A stretch of DNA of 64,000 nucleotides from Streptomyces sp. WZ.A104 (lineage in GTDB: Bacteria > Actinomycetota > Actinomycetes > Streptomycetales > Streptomycetaceae). The notes below the pieces were generated by a model that saw nothing but the letters and a program-made list of their open reading frames with translations, ran no database searches and was not told where the DNA came from. The position numbers and the translations under genes are program-made. The stretch covers positions 62,001 through 126,000 of the forward strand of contig NZ_NWVL01000004.1 in NCBI RefSeq assembly GCF_002382885.1, given 5' to 3'. Numbering within the stretch: position 1 is the first letter of the stretch; each line of letters begins with the position of its first letter. Below are positions 42,810-63,248 of the stretch, piece after piece.

Positions 42810-44510
42810 TCACCTCGCCACGGCCAGGCAGTACGCCTCGTCCCGTGCCAGCAGGTTGCGGTGCGTGTCCTCCGCGGTGATCACGCCCTCGTCGAGGACC
42901 AGGACACGGTCCGCCGCGTCCAGGAGCGGTGGGCTGCTGGTGATCACCACCGTCGTCCGGCCTCTGCGCAGTTTCGCGATGTTGCGCGCGATGAGCTGCT
43001 CGGTGACCGCGTCGACGGCCGTCGTCGGGTCGTGCAGGACCAGCACCTCTGTGTCGGCGGCCAACGCGCGGGCCAGCGAAAGGCGTTGCCGCTGGCCTCC
43101 GGAGAGGTTCGCCCCTCGGTCGCGGACCGCGTAGTCCAGGCCCTCGCGGTGAAGGGCGACGACGTCGGTGAGCATGGACGCCTCGACGGCCTCCTCGACC
43201 GTCCGGCTGGTGCCCGACGGGTCGATGTTCGTCCGGAGTGTACCGGCGAAGATCTCCCCGTCGTACGGGTTCACCAGCATGTGCTCGCGTACGGCTTCGA
43301 CCGACAGCTCCGCGATCTCCTGGCCTCCGATGCGCACCACTCCCCCGTACGCGTGGGGGGCGACGTTCACCGCGAGGACGGCGGCGAGGTCTGCCGCCGC
43401 GCGCGGCTGATAGGCGGCGATCGCCAAGAACTCGCCCGCGTTCACGGTGAACTTGAGCTCCCGCAGGGTGCCGTGCCGTACGCAGTCGACCTCCAGGGTT
43501 CCGCCCGGCTCCGGGCGGCCGGGGCCCGGTGTCGCCACCGGTGGGGCGGAGAGCACCAGCGCCATCCGTTCGGCCGAAGCCCGGGCGATCATCACGTACT
43601 TGGGCATCTCGGAGAACATCTTCAGCGGTTCCATGATGAACTGCGCGAGGCCCACGGCCATCACCAGTTCCCCGATGGTGATCCGGTCCTCGAACGCCAG
43701 CCAGCCCGCCGTCAGGGAGACCGCCGCGGCGAGGACCGCGTTGAGGGCCAGCGCGGTGCCCGCGTACCGGCCGTTCACCCGGGCCACGGTGACGGCCTGG
43801 CGCTTCGCGTCGGTGCTGACCTTGCGGTAGGAGCCGAACGCGGCGTGGTTGCCGCCGAAGCCGTGGAGCGGGCGCAGGCCGATGATGAGGTCGGCGACCT
43901 TGGCTCCCGCCCGTGCCACCTTGGCCTGCTGCTCCTGGGTGCTGGCGCCGATCCGCTTGGACATCACGGCCAGGACCGACAGGATCGCGACGGTCCCCAC
44001 GACCACCAGCAGGCCGAGCCGGAGGTCGGCCAGGCTCAGTGCCACGGCCGCGACCGACACGGCGACCAGAGAGCTGATCAGCAGCGGCACCACTTCGATG
44101 ATGTCGGCGGTCTGGTCGGCGTCCTCGGTGGCGATGGTCAGGATCTCACCGGACTTGAGGCCGTCGACGTCCCTGGCCACCGGTTGGAGCCCGCAGGCCG
44201 CGACCCGGACCCGCCAGCGGTGCGCCTCGGTCGTGTTGGCCTTCTGCAGCACCCGCATGCCGAACCGCCACGACAGGGACACCGTCGTGATGATCACGGC
44301 GAGCGCGCCGATCGACACTCCGAGCGAGGGGAGGCTGCGGTCCTGCATCGTGTGCTCGACGATCATGCCGAGCGCGATGGGGAACGCGGTCTCCGCCGCC
44401 TGGTACAGGCCCATGAGGACGGTGCCCGCGATCATGGCGCCGATGTTGCGGCGCAGGGCGGTTCGCAGGATGGCGGCGCCCGGGCGGGGCCGCTGCGTGT
44501 CGGTCTTCAT
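42810..44510 (-). CDS. cchI: ABC exporter CchI with degenerate nucleotide-binding motifs
   Basis: A 566-residue fusion of a six-helix membrane domain (residues 1-320) and an ABC ATPase domain. The ABC signature [16 protein letters not shown] is intact (469-473 is LSGGQ). However, Walker A is lost: FLAIAAYQPRAAADL (361-375) lacks the G-x-x-G-x-G-K-S/T. Walker B is VLVLHDP with His493-Asp494 in place of Asp-Glu; the Q-loop glutamine is Asn (VNPYDG, N414); and the H-loop histidine is replaced (VVITSSPP). Alone it cannot hydrolyse ATP. It should pair with CchG, which lacks exactly the motif kept here. The gene lies 9 bp after cchH. Siderophore export is inferred from context. Confidence 0.9.
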   Translation of the reverse strand: MKTDTQRPRPGAAILRTALRRNIGAMIAGTVLMGLYQAAETAFPIALGMIVEHTMQDRSLPSLGVSIGALAVIITTVSLSWRFGMRVLQKANTTEAHRWRVRVAACGLQPVARDVDGLKSGEILTIATEDADQTADIIEVVPLLISSLVAVSVAAVALSLADLRLGLLVVVGTVAILSVLAVMSKRIGASTQEQQAKVARAGAKVADLIIGLRPLHGFGGNHAAFGSYRKVSTDAKRQAVTVARVNGRYAGTALALNAVLAAAVSLTAGWLAFEDRITIGELVMAVGLAQFIMEPLKMFSEMPKYVMIARASAERMALVLSAPPVATPGPGRPEPGGTLEVDCVRHGTLRELKFTVNAGEFLAIAAYQPRAAADLAAVLAVNVAPHAYGGVVRIGGQEIAELSVEAVREHMLVNPYDGEIFAGTLRTNIDPSGTSRTVEEAVEASMLTDVVALHREGLDYAVRDRGANLSGGQRQRLSLARALAADTEVLVLHDPTTAVDAVTEQLIARNIAKLRRGRTTVVITSSPPLLDAADRVLVLDEGVITAEDTHRNLLARDEAYCLAVAR

Positions 44511-44519
44511 CAATGGACG

Positions 44520-55418
<10,899 letters not shown>

Positions 55419-55450
55419 CGAAGTCTCAGCACCCTTCCAGGACATGCGAG

Positions 55451-55479
55451 TTAGCCTAGCCTTCGTTAGGTTTACCTAA
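55451..55479 (-). promoter_or_regulatory. Overlapping iron boxes before cchH
   Basis: CTTCGTTAGGTTTACCTAA (55461-55479) matches the iron-box consensus at 14 of 19 positions. A second copy on the other strand, 55451-55469, matches at 12. They overlap with a 10-bp offset, as double-dimer DtxR/IdeR sites do. The site extends into the last codon of cchG, so cchH has its own iron-controlled promoter. Confidence 0.72.
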
Positions 55480-57263
55480 CTACCTTCTCGCCATGCGCGC
55501 CACAGTCGCGCGTACTGGCCGCCCAGGGCCACCAGTTCGCTGTGTGTTCCTTCCTCCACCACGCGTCCCGCGTCCAGCACGGCGATCCGGTCCGCCGCCA
55601 TGGCCTGGGTCAGCCGGTGGGCCACGAACAGCGTGGTCCGGCCCGAGCACGCCGCCAGCACGGCACGTTCCAGCTCCGCGGCGCCCTCGCTGCCCGCCTC
55701 GGCGGTCGACTCGTCGAGCACGACCACCGGTGACCGGCTCAGGACCAGCCGGGCCAGGGCGATCTGGGCGACCTTGGTGACGTCCAGGCGCTCGCCGCCT
55801 TCCCCGACCCGGGTGTCCAGCCCGTCGGGCAGCAGCTCGAACCACGCTCCGGCGCCCACCGTCCGCAGGGCGTCCAGCAGTTCGGCATCGCTCGCCTCGG
55901 GTGCGGCGAGCCGCAGGTCGTCGCCGAGCGGACCGGCGAACACGTGGGTCTCCTGGGTCAGGATGCTCACCAGGGCGCGCGCGCCGGCCTCGTCCAGGTC
56001 GGCGAGGTCGTGCGCGCCGATGCGTACCGATCCGGCCCCCGGTCTCCCGATGCCCGCGATGAGCGCGGCCAGGGTGGACTTGCCCGCCCCTGTCGCCCCG
56101 ACCAGGGCGAGCGATCCACCCGCGGGAATGGACAGGGACACCTCTCGCAGCACCGGTTCCTCGGCGCCCGGATAGCGGAAGGTCAGCCCCCGTACGGTGA
56201 CCGGATGCGGCGCGACGTCGGCCGGCCGGACGGACCTGTCGCCCACCAGCCGCTCCTCCGCGGGCTCCTTGAACACCCCGACCAGGCGGGTCAGGCTCGC
56301 GCCCGACTTCTGTGCCTCGTCGAAGGTGAACATGATGGCGCCCAGCGGGGTGAACAGGCGGTGGAACATCAGCGGGGCGGCCGACACCTCGCCCAGCGTG
56401 GCGGCATCGCCCTCCAGGAGTGCGTACCCCACGACCAGGATCAGGACGAGCCCGATGAACTCGGCCCGGTTCTCGCGGCCGACGAACCGTCCGAAGAAGC
56501 GGAACACCTCGACGCCGAGATTGCGCACCCGCCACGACTCGCTGGTGACCTTCTCGCGGACGTCGCCCTCCAGTCGGTACGCCCGTACCGTGTCGATCCC
56601 GTTCAGTCCGCTGATCAGGGCCTGGGCGCGGTCGGCCTGGGCCATCCTCTGCTGCCGGTAGAGGGGGGCGGACCTGGGCAGGTACCAGCGCAGCGCCAGT
56701 GCGTACGCGGGCAGCGCCCCGGCTCCGGCCAGACCGAGGCGCCAGTCCAGGCCGAACATCCCGATGGTCGCGATGACGACCAGGACGCCCGCGGAGAAGA
56801 CGGTGGGGACGGCCGTGCGGATGCCCTTGGAGAGCACGGCCACGTCGTCCCCGACGCGGGACAGCACGTCACCCCGGCCGACCTGTTCGACGCGGGTGCT
56901 CGGCATGCCCAGCACGGCACGGACGGCCTCCTCGCGGAGCCGGGCGAGCAGTTCGGCTCCGAGTTTCCCGATCAGGTAGGTCGAGGCCGCGGTGGCCGCC
57001 GCACCGAGCAGCGCGGCGGCCACCATCAGCACCCCGACCGTGAGCAGTATCGACCGCGACGCACCCCCGACCACCCCGTCGACGACCCGGCCCAGCAGCA
57101 GCACGGGGAGCACCTGGAGCGCCGCCCCGGCGACCGTGGTGAGCACGGTGGAGGCCGTCAGCCAGGGGGCCTGCCGACAGTGCCCGGCCACCCAGCGGGC
57201 GGCCTCGCCTCCAGTCGCCGTGTGCAGGTTCACCGGGGTTGCGCGGGTGTCGGTGGCAGTCAC
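55476..57263 (-). CDS. cchG: ABC exporter CchG, Walker motifs intact, ABC signature lost
   Basis: A 595-residue half-transporter: membrane domain with six helices (residues 30-320) and an ATPase domain (355-595). Walker A GATGAGKST (389-397), Q-loop Q437, Walker B VVVLDES with D517-E518, and the H-loop FVAHRL (H549) are all normal. The ABC signature is not: the place of LSGGQ reads GERLDVTKVAQ (490-500). Together with CchI's intact signature it can form one working ATP site; the other site has neither Walker A nor signature. This is an extreme asymmetric heterodimeric exporter, probably secreting coelichelin. GTG start, weak ribosome binding site. Confidence 0.9.
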   Translation of the reverse strand: MTATDTRATPVNLHTATGGEAARWVAGHCRQAPWLTASTVLTTVAGAALQVLPVLLLGRVVDGVVGGASRSILLTVGVLMVAAALLGAAATAASTYLIGKLGAELLARLREEAVRAVLGMPSTRVEQVGRGDVLSRVGDDVAVLSKGIRTAVPTVFSAGVLVVIATIGMFGLDWRLGLAGAGALPAYALALRWYLPRSAPLYRQQRMAQADRAQALISGLNGIDTVRAYRLEGDVREKVTSESWRVRNLGVEVFRFFGRFVGRENRAEFIGLVLILVVGYALLEGDAATLGEVSAAPLMFHRLFTPLGAIMFTFDEAQKSGASLTRLVGVFKEPAEERLVGDRSVRPADVAPHPVTVRGLTFRYPGAEEPVLREVSLSIPAGGSLALVGATGAGKSTLAALIAGIGRPGAGSVRIGAHDLADLDEAGARALVSILTQETHVFAGPLGDDLRLAAPEASDAELLDALRTVGAGAWFELLPDGLDTRVGEGGERLDVTKVAQIALARLVLSRSPVVVLDESTAEAGSEGAAELERAVLAACSGRTTLFVAHRLTQAMAADRIAVLDAGRVVEEGTHSELVALGGQYARLWRAWREGS

Positions 57264-57308
57264 TCGGGAACCACATCTCGCCGGGGAAGGGACCGTCGGT
57301 TCGTCACG

Positions 57309-58379
57309 CTACTTGACCGAAGCGACTAGCTCGTCGATCGCATACGGCAGGGAGAGCAGGGTGCCCTGGGACATCGCCGCACCGACCGCGGGGCCTTCAC
57401 TGTCCAGGAGGTAGGACACCTTGCCGTTCTTGACGGCGGGCAGGTTCGTGAACAGCTCGAACTTCTTGAGCGCTTCCGTGTCCGCCTTGTCGTTGATGAC
57501 GAAGATACGGTCGACGTCGATCAGGTCGACACGCTCGGGCGAGAGCGCGACGGAGAAGCCGCCATCGGCGATCTTGTCGATCTCGGACTGATACGTGAAT
57601 CCGGAACCGGTCACGAGCCGTCCGCGGACGTCGGTGGAGGTGAACGCCGAGATCGAGTCCTTGTACCAGGACAGCGCGACGGCCCTCTGCCCGGCGAACT
57701 CGGGGTGGGCCTTCTTGGCCGCGTCGAGCTTGCCCTGGATGCCCTTCACCAGTTCGGCGCCCTCCTCCTCCTTGCCGAGCGCCTTGGCGATGTGCACCGC
57801 GTTGTCCTGCCAGGGGGCGCTGAAGAGCTCCTTCTCCCCCTTGGTGCGGCCCACAGTCGGGGCGATCCTGGAGAGCTTCTCGTAGGCGGCCTTGTCGACC
57901 TCGGAGTAGACCGCGATGATCAGGTCCGGACGCAGGGAGGCGATCTTCTCGAAGTTGGGGCCCGCGTCACCGTTCTTCATGACGACCTCGGGGCGGGCGT
58001 CACCCCACTTGTCCTTCACCCAGGGCCACTGCGTGTTGATGTCGGGCGACTGGCCGACCGGGTTCGGGTACTGGTCGACCATGCCGACCGGCTTGATGCC
58101 GAACGCCAGGACCGCCTGGTCGTCGGTGTAGCCGACGGTGACGACCCGCTTGGGGGCCTTGGCCACCTCGGTGGATCCGAAGGCGTGCTCCACGGTCACC
58201 GGGAACGCGCCGTCGGCCGCGGCAGGCGCGTTGTCGCCGTCCTTGCCGCCCTTGCGGTCCTTGCCGTCCGCCGAGTCGGAACCGCATCCCGCGAGGAGAC
58301 CGACGCCGAGGGTCGCAGCGGAAACCGCCGCGGCCAGTTTCCGCCACGGCTTCACAGTCGCCGTTCGATGAAGAAGCAT
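57309..58379 (-). CDS. cchF: Ferric siderophore-binding lipoprotein CchF
   Basis: A 356-residue precursor with a lipoprotein signal ending GLLAGC (C32). The mature protein is a FecCD-type periplasmic-binding fold: RVVTVGYTDDQAVLAFGIKP and VGMVDQYP, then IASLRPDLIIAVYSEVDKAA, joined by a single long helix to the C-terminal lobe. It captures ferric coelichelin outside the membrane and hands it to CchC/CchD. An iron box lies 69 bp upstream of its ATG. It is followed by cchG, 45 bp downstream, on the same strand. Confidence 0.92.
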   Translation of the reverse strand: MLLHRTATVKPWRKLAAAVSAATLGVGLLAGCGSDSADGKDRKGGKDGDNAPAAADGAFPVTVEHAFGSTEVAKAPKRVVTVGYTDDQAVLAFGIKPVGMVDQYPNPVGQSPDINTQWPWVKDKWGDARPEVVMKNGDAGPNFEKIASLRPDLIIAVYSEVDKAAYEKLSRIAPTVGRTKGEKELFSAPWQDNAVHIAKALGKEEEGAELVKGIQGKLDAAKKAHPEFAGQRAVALSWYKDSISAFTSTDVRGRLVTGSGFTYQSEIDKIADGGFSVALSPERVDLIDVDRIFVINDKADTEALKKFELFTNLPAVKNGKVSYLLDSEGPAVGAAMSQGTLLSLPYAIDELVASVK

Positions 58380-58447
58380 CCGCAATCCCTACTTTCGCGC
58401 TGTCCACTGCGCCCGGACCGAGGGCAGCCAGACTGTATCCCGGAAAG

Positions 58448-58466
58448 TGAGGCCAGCCTAGCCTAA
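58448..58466 (-). promoter_or_regulatory. Iron box before cchF
   Basis: Read on the minus strand the site is TTAGGCTAGGCTGGCCTCA, matching the consensus at 15 of 19 positions. It lies 69 bp before the cchF start and so would control cchF and probably cchG. Confidence 0.78.
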
Positions 58467-58575
58467 CCAGACAACTTCCCGCCGCTAGGCATGAGTTGAC
58501 CGAGGTCAACGCATCACGGACCGATGAATCAATCTGTCACTCCGTCAAGAGCGTTTGCACACACAGGCGTTCGAC

Positions 58576-59427
58576 TCATGGTTGCTGTACATCGAGCCGG
58601 ACATGTGTGCGACCGATGGGCACGATGAGGGGCCGGTCCCCCACCGGGTCGTCGATCACCTTGGCGTGCAGTCCGAACGCCTCGCGCAGCAGCTCGGCGG
58701 TGATCACGTCCCGCGGATGCCCCTGCGCCAGGACGGCCCCCGCGCGCATGACGACGAGGTTGTCGCTGTAGCGCGTGGCCAGATTCAGATCGTGCAGCAC
58801 CATGACCACAGTGCGGCCCGACTCGTGCAGATCGTCCACCAGGTCGAGTACGTCGATGGCGTGCGCCAGGTCCAGATAGGTGGTCGGCTCGTCAAGCAGC
58901 AGCAGATCGGTGCCCTGGGCCAGGGCCATCGAGATCCACACGCGTTGGCGCTGCCCCCCGGAGAGCGAGTCGACGGGGCGGTCGGCCAGGTCCGACACCC
59001 CGGTCATGGCGAGCGCGCGCTCCACGACACCGGCGTCGTCCGAGGACCACTGCCGCAGCCAGCTCTGGTGCGGGTGGCGTCCGCGCGCCACCAGGTCGGC
59101 GACGGTCAGTCCCTCCGGCGCGACCGGCGCCTGCGGCAGCAGGCCGAGCTTCCTGGCCACGTCCTTGGTCCGGAGCTTGGCGATGTCCTCGCCGTCCAGC
59201 AGGACGGTGCCGCCGGTCGGCTTGAGCAGCCGGGTCAGGGTGCGCAACAGGGTGGACTTGCCGCAGCCGTTGGGGCCGATGATCGTCGTGATCACTCCGG
59301 CCGGTATCGCCACGTCGAGCCCGTCGATGACGGTGCGGCCGCCATACCCGACCGTGACGCCCCTGGCTGCCAACCGTGCGACGCCCTTGACGCCGGCATC
59401 GGCCGGGATGGTGAACTGAGCGGCCAT
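58576..59427 (-). CDS. cchE: Ferric siderophore ABC importer ATPase CchE
   Basis: A 283-residue FepC/FhuC-type ATPase. Walker [17 protein letters not shown]-loop [11 protein letters not shown], signature [16 protein letters not shown], Walker [13 protein letters not shown] and H-loop [14 protein letters not shown] are all intact. It drives import of ferric coelichelin through CchC and CchD. It is separated from cchD by 38 bp, in which a weak iron-box-like element (59436-59454) lies, so partial independent control is possible. Confidence 0.93.
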   Translation of the reverse strand: MAAQFTIPADAGVKGVARLAARGVTVGYGGRTVIDGLDVAIPAGVITTIIGPNGCGKSTLLRTLTRLLKPTGGTVLLDGEDIAKLRTKDVARKLGLLPQAPVAPEGLTVADLVARGRHPHQSWLRQWSSDDAGVVERALAMTGVSDLADRPVDSLSGGQRQRVWISMALAQGTDLLLLDEPTTYLDLAHAIDVLDLVDDLHESGRTVVMVLHDLNLATRYSDNLVVMRAGAVLAQGHPRDVITAELLREAFGLHAKVIDDPVGDRPLIVPIGRTHVRLDVQQP

Positions 59428-59435
59428 AAGCCCCC

Positions 59436-59454
59436 CTTATTGAGGTTCGCCTTA
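59436..59454 (-). promoter_or_regulatory. Weak iron-box-like element before cchE
   Basis: CTTATTGAGGTTCGCCTTA matches the consensus at about 10 of 19 positions, with the GG-N4-CC core kept. It lies 9 bp before the cchE start in the cchD-cchE gap. Confidence 0.3.
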
Positions 59455-59465
59455 CTTACTACCAT

Positions 59466-60533
59466 CTACCTGACGTTCGCCCGTACCAACAGGTAGACGA
59501 GGAACGGCCCGCCGATCGCGGCGGTGACCACACCGACGGGAAGGCCGATCGGCAGCGCCGCGCGCGCGACCAGGTCCGAGCCGATCAGCAGCAGTGCGCC
59601 CACCAGCCCGGAAGCGACGATGGGCGGCGTCGGCCACTTCGCCAGGCGCATCGCCACCTGGGGCGCCACCAGCGCGACGAACGGCACCGGACCCGCGGCG
59701 CTCACCCCCACGGCGGCCAGTAGCACCGCGCACAGCAGCAGGACGGCCCGCACACGGGTGTACCGGACGCCCAGCCCGGCGGCGACCTCGTCGCCGAGGT
59801 GCATCGGCTTGAACGAGAAGGCGGCGGCGGCCACGACGACGAGGAGGACCAGGGCGCACCAGAACGCCACGCGGACCTCGTCCCACGACCGGTTGTCCAG
59901 GGAACCGACCAGCCATGCCTGGGCCCGGGCGACGTCCCTGAGGTCGGCCGAGACCAGCAGCCAGTTCTTGATCGCCTCCATCACGGCTGTCACCGAGATG
60001 CCGATGAGGATGAGCCGGAAGCCGTCGACCCCGCGCCGCCACGCGAGGAAGTACACCAGCAGCCCCGTGCCGAGACCGCCCAGGAGCGCAGCTGCCGACA
60101 GCCCGATCGACCCGGCGATCGCCGCCCCGGCTCCGCCCGAGACCGTCACCAGGAACACCGCGACGGCGCTCGCTCCGCCGGTGATCCCCAGGATGTCCGG
60201 GCTGGCCAGCGGATTGCGCGCCACGGACTGGGTGATCGCCCCGGACATGCCCAGCACGATGCCCACCAGGAGACCGGCCAGCGCGCGCGGCATCCTCAGG
60301 TCCATGACGACGAACTCGTCGACCTGTTCGCCCTGGCCCAGGAGCGTGGCGATCACCCGGGACAGGCCGACGGGGAAGTCCCCGATGCTGATGGAGAGGC
60401 AGAAGACCAGGAAGGTCGCCGCCATGAGGACCAGCGTGAGGAGCACGAGCCAGGGCCGCCAGAAGAACGACACCCGGCCGAGCCGCACGCCCGGCGCCAC
60501 CACTGTCCGCGTCTTCACTTCGGTCCCGTTCAT
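59466..60533 (-). CDS. cchD: Ferric siderophore ABC importer permease CchD
   Basis: A 355-residue FecCD-family permease with about nine to ten transmembrane helices. Family signatures are RMPRALAGLLVGIVLGMSGA, ARNPLASPDILGITGGASAV and GPVPFVALVAPQVAMRLAKW, the last being the coupling loop to the ATPase. The ATG at 60533 overlaps the cchC stop (ATGA) and has AGGAGCGC before it. It pairs with CchC to form the membrane channel for ferric coelichelin. Confidence 0.92.
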   Translation of the reverse strand: MNGTEVKTRTVVAPGVRLGRVSFFWRPWLVLLTLVLMAATFLVFCLSISIGDFPVGLSRVIATLLGQGEQVDEFVVMDLRMPRALAGLLVGIVLGMSGAITQSVARNPLASPDILGITGGASAVAVFLVTVSGGAGAAIAGSIGLSAAALLGGLGTGLLVYFLAWRRGVDGFRLILIGISVTAVMEAIKNWLLVSADLRDVARAQAWLVGSLDNRSWDEVRVAFWCALVLLVVVAAAAFSFKPMHLGDEVAAGLGVRYTRVRAVLLLCAVLLAAVGVSAAGPVPFVALVAPQVAMRLAKWPTPPIVASGLVGALLLIGSDLVARAALPIGLPVGVVTAAIGGPFLVYLLVRANVR

Positions 60534-61588
60534 GCGCTCCTGAACTTTCCTCGCCACACCAGGACCGCGAAGAACGGGGCGCCCAGGAGTGCGACCACGA
60601 CGCCCGCGTCCAGCTCACCGGGCCGCACCACCAGACGGCCCACGATGTCGCAGACCAGCAGGACACCTGCGCCGAGCAGACCCGCGTACGGCACCAGCCA
60701 GCGGTAGTCCGGGCCGGTCAGATAGCGGGCCACATGGGCCACCATGAGCCCGAGGAAGGCGATGGGCCCGCAGGCCGCGGTGGCCGCGCCGGCCAGCAGT
60801 GTGATGGAGACGATGCCGATGGTGCGGCTGGCCGCGAGGTTCACTCCCAGCCCGCGCGCCACATCGTCGCCCAGGTTGAGCAGGTTGAGGGCGGGCAGGG
60901 TGACCAGCGCCAGGACCAGCCCGGCGGCGATGAACGCGGTCACCGGCCAGATGACGTCGAACCCGACTCCGGCCACGGAGCCCGCGTTCCAGAACCGCAG
61001 CGCGTTCAGCGACTTCTGGTCGGAGAGCGCGACCGCTGTGGTCATCGCCGCGAGGAACACCGTGACGCCCTGCCCGGCGAGGGCGAGCGTCAGCGGGTTG
61101 CCCGCGCCCCTGCCGATGCTCGCCAGGCCGAAGACGACGACACCCGCGACCGCCGCGCCCAGGAAGGCGAACCAGACGTACTGGAACGGGTTGCTGAGCC
61201 CGAACACGGCGATCACCGACACCACGGCGAAGGAGGCCCCGGCGTTCACCCCCAACAGCCCTGTGTCCGCTATGGGGTTGCGCGTGTATCCCTGGATCAG
61301 CGCACCGCCCACCCCCAGGGCCAGGCCCGCCACGAGTGCGAGGACTGTACGGGGCAGGCGCACGGTCTGCACGATGAGCCGGATCTCGGTGAGCCGCTGG
61401 TCGGGATCGGGGTCCGCGAACAGCCCGTGCCAGACCTCGGCCGGGGTCAACGCGCGTGCGCCGACGGCCAGGGACACCGCGACCGCTGCCACCAGGGTCG
61501 CGGCGAGGACTCCCAGCCCGGCAACCCGCCTTCTACGAAGGTGCGTTGACCCTGCGGGCGCAGGGCGTTCCACTGCAATCGCGCGCAT
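60530..61588 (-). CDS. cchC: Ferric siderophore ABC importer permease CchC
   Basis: A 352-residue FecCD-family permease. It has the opening helix (VAGLGVLAATLVAAVAVSLA), RLPRTVLALVAGLALGVGGA, TRNPIADTGLLGVNAGASFA, and the ATPase-coupling region ACGPIAFLGLMVAHVARYLT. Heterodimer with CchD inferred from gene order and shared family. The ATG 61588 lies 43 bp after the cchB stop; AAAGGGATAT lies about 13 bases upstream. Confidence 0.92.
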   Translation of the reverse strand: MRAIAVERPAPAGSTHLRRRRVAGLGVLAATLVAAVAVSLAVGARALTPAEVWHGLFADPDPDQRLTEIRLIVQTVRLPRTVLALVAGLALGVGGALIQGYTRNPIADTGLLGVNAGASFAVVSVIAVFGLSNPFQYVWFAFLGAAVAGVVVFGLASIGRGAGNPLTLALAGQGVTVFLAAMTTAVALSDQKSLNALRFWNAGSVAGVGFDVIWPVTAFIAAGLVLALVTLPALNLLNLGDDVARGLGVNLAASRTIGIVSITLLAGAATAACGPIAFLGLMVAHVARYLTGPDYRWLVPYAGLLGAGVLLVCDIVGRLVVRPGELDAGVVVALLGAPFFAVLVWRGKFRSA

Positions 61589-61631
61589 GTCGACGAACGA
61601 TATCCCTTTGATCGGAACGGGGACGCGGGCT

Positions 61632-62999
61632 TCAGCCCGCTGCCGCCTCAGCCGCACCCGTACCCCCCTCGACGACCGGCCGGGACTCGTCGGAGGTGGA
61701 CTTGACGCGGCGGTCGAGCAGCGAGTCCAGGATTTCCCCGACCCGTATGGCGGTGTTGGAAAGCAAGGATGTCGTGATCCCGTGCGTGTGCTCCGTACCG
61801 CCCTGGAGGTAGATACCGCAGCGCAGTTCGGGGTCGGTCGCGATCCGGTAGTCGCGCTCGACCCGGACGCGGCCCGCGTCGTCGCGCAGGCAGCTCCGGG
61901 CGACCTCGCCGAGCAGGCCGAGCGGATCGGCGGGGCTGTAGCCGGTGGCGAATACCACGACATCGGCGTCCAGGGTGGATTCCTCGTCCGTCACCAGGGA
62001 CTTCACCGTGGCGCGCACCCGGTCGTCCGCCGTTTCCACTCCGGTGACCCGGGAGACGTTGAGGAAGCGCAGCCGTTCGGTGCCGAGGACCTTTTCCCGG
62101 TACATCTGCCGGTAGAGGTCGTCGATCAGGTCGATGTCCACCACGGAGTAGTTGGTGTTGCCGTGGTAGGCCATCAGTTGGCTCTTGACGTCCTCGGGCG
62201 CGGCGAAATAGTCGTCGACCGCCGCGGGGTCGAAGATCCGGTTGGCGAAGCTGCTGTCGTCGGCGGGGCTGTAGCCGTATCGGGAGAACACCGCGCAGAC
62301 CTCCGCGTCCGGGAAACGGCGGTGCAGATAGGCGACGTTCTCGGCGGCGCTCTGACCGGCTCCGACGACGACGAACCGGGAGGGCGACGCGCCCTCCAGG
62401 CCGTCGACCTTCCGCAGCAGGTCGGAGTTGTGCCAGACCCTCTCCCCGCGCTCGACGCCGTCCGGCATGAGAGGGCGCAGCCCGGTGCCGATGACGAGGT
62501 TGCGGGCCCGGTGCACCTCAAGGCCCTCTCGGGAACGGACGGTCACGTCGAGGTGCTCCACCACGCCGTCGCAGACGAACGGCGAGACGGAGACGACTTC
62601 GTGGCCGTAGGAGACCAGATCCTCGACCTGGGCCGCCGCCCACTCGAAGTAGTCGTGGAACTCCACCCGCAGCGGGAAGAGGTTCTTGTGGTTGATGAAA
62701 TCGATCAGCCTGCCCCTGCTCTGCAGGTAGCAGAGGAAGCTGTACTGGCTGGCCGGGTTCCGGAGCGTCACCAGGTCCTTGAGGAAGGACACCTGCATGG
62801 TGGCGTCGTCGATGAGCATCCCCCGGTGCCAGCCGAAGCTCGCCTGCTGCTCGAAGAAGCGAGCGGTGACCGGCTCCTGCCCACCGACGCCGGCGTTGTG
62901 CTCGCTGAGCGCGATCGCCATGGCCACATTGGACGGACCGAAGCCGACGCCGATGAGGTCGTGGACCAGCGGTGTGTCGCCAGGAAGAACCTGTGACAT
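61632..62999 (-). CDS. cchB: L-ornithine N5-monooxygenase CchB
   Basis: A 455-residue flavoprotein hydroxylating the side-chain nitrogen of L-ornithine with NADPH and O2, the first step to the hydroxamate groups. FAD-binding motif IGVGFGPSNVAMAIAL (residues 16-31), NADPH motif VVVGAGQSAAENVAYLHR (about 210-227), substrate segment KDLVTLRNPASQYSFLCYL, and the terminal FATGYSP motif are present. The ATG follows GGGAGTGAC. It begins the cchB-C-D-E transcript, preceded by an iron box, and is divergent from cchA. Confidence 0.95.
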   Translation of the reverse strand: MSQVLPGDTPLVHDLIGVGFGPSNVAMAIALSEHNAGVGGQEPVTARFFEQQASFGWHRGMLIDDATMQVSFLKDLVTLRNPASQYSFLCYLQSRGRLIDFINHKNLFPLRVEFHDYFEWAAAQVEDLVSYGHEVVSVSPFVCDGVVEHLDVTVRSREGLEVHRARNLVIGTGLRPLMPDGVERGERVWHNSDLLRKVDGLEGASPSRFVVVGAGQSAAENVAYLHRRFPDAEVCAVFSRYGYSPADDSSFANRIFDPAAVDDYFAAPEDVKSQLMAYHGNTNYSVVDIDLIDDLYRQMYREKVLGTERLRFLNVSRVTGVETADDRVRATVKSLVTDEESTLDADVVVFATGYSPADPLGLLGEVARSCLRDDAGRVRVERDYRIATDPELRCGIYLQGGTEHTHGITTSLLSNTAIRVGEILDSLLDRRVKSTSDESRPVVEGGTGAAEAAAG

Positions 63000-63086
63000 G
63001 TCACTCCCATCGTCCGGGAAGGACGCCTGTCAGGCGCGGAGGGAAGGCGAAGGATGGGCATACCGAAAGAGCCGCCCAACGTGAAC

Positions 63087-63105
63087 TTAGGTGAGCCTAA
63101 GCTCA
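63087..63105 (-). promoter_or_regulatory. Iron box before cchB
   Basis: TTAGGTGAGCCTAAGCTCA matches the consensus at 15 of 19 positions. It lies 88 bp upstream of the cchB start in the divergent cchB-cchA interval. Confidence 0.78.
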
Positions 63106-63192
63106 CTTGGCAGCGTTGTCGATAGGGCCGACTGGCCGAGAAGTTAGCTGACAGAGCGTCAATCATGGCTAGAAACAAGCCCTGTTGCAGCA

Positions 63193-63211
63193 CCAGGTAA
63201 GGCTTGCTTTA
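63193..63211 (+). promoter_or_regulatory. Iron box before cchA
   Basis: CCAGGTAAGGCTTGCTTTA matches the consensus at 12 of 19 positions, and lies 38 bp upstream of the cchA start. It is separate from the cchB box, so each direction has its own site. Confidence 0.6.
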
Positions 63212-63248
63212 CTTGCCGCGGTCCATCCCTGCCCCAAGGAGGTACCCC

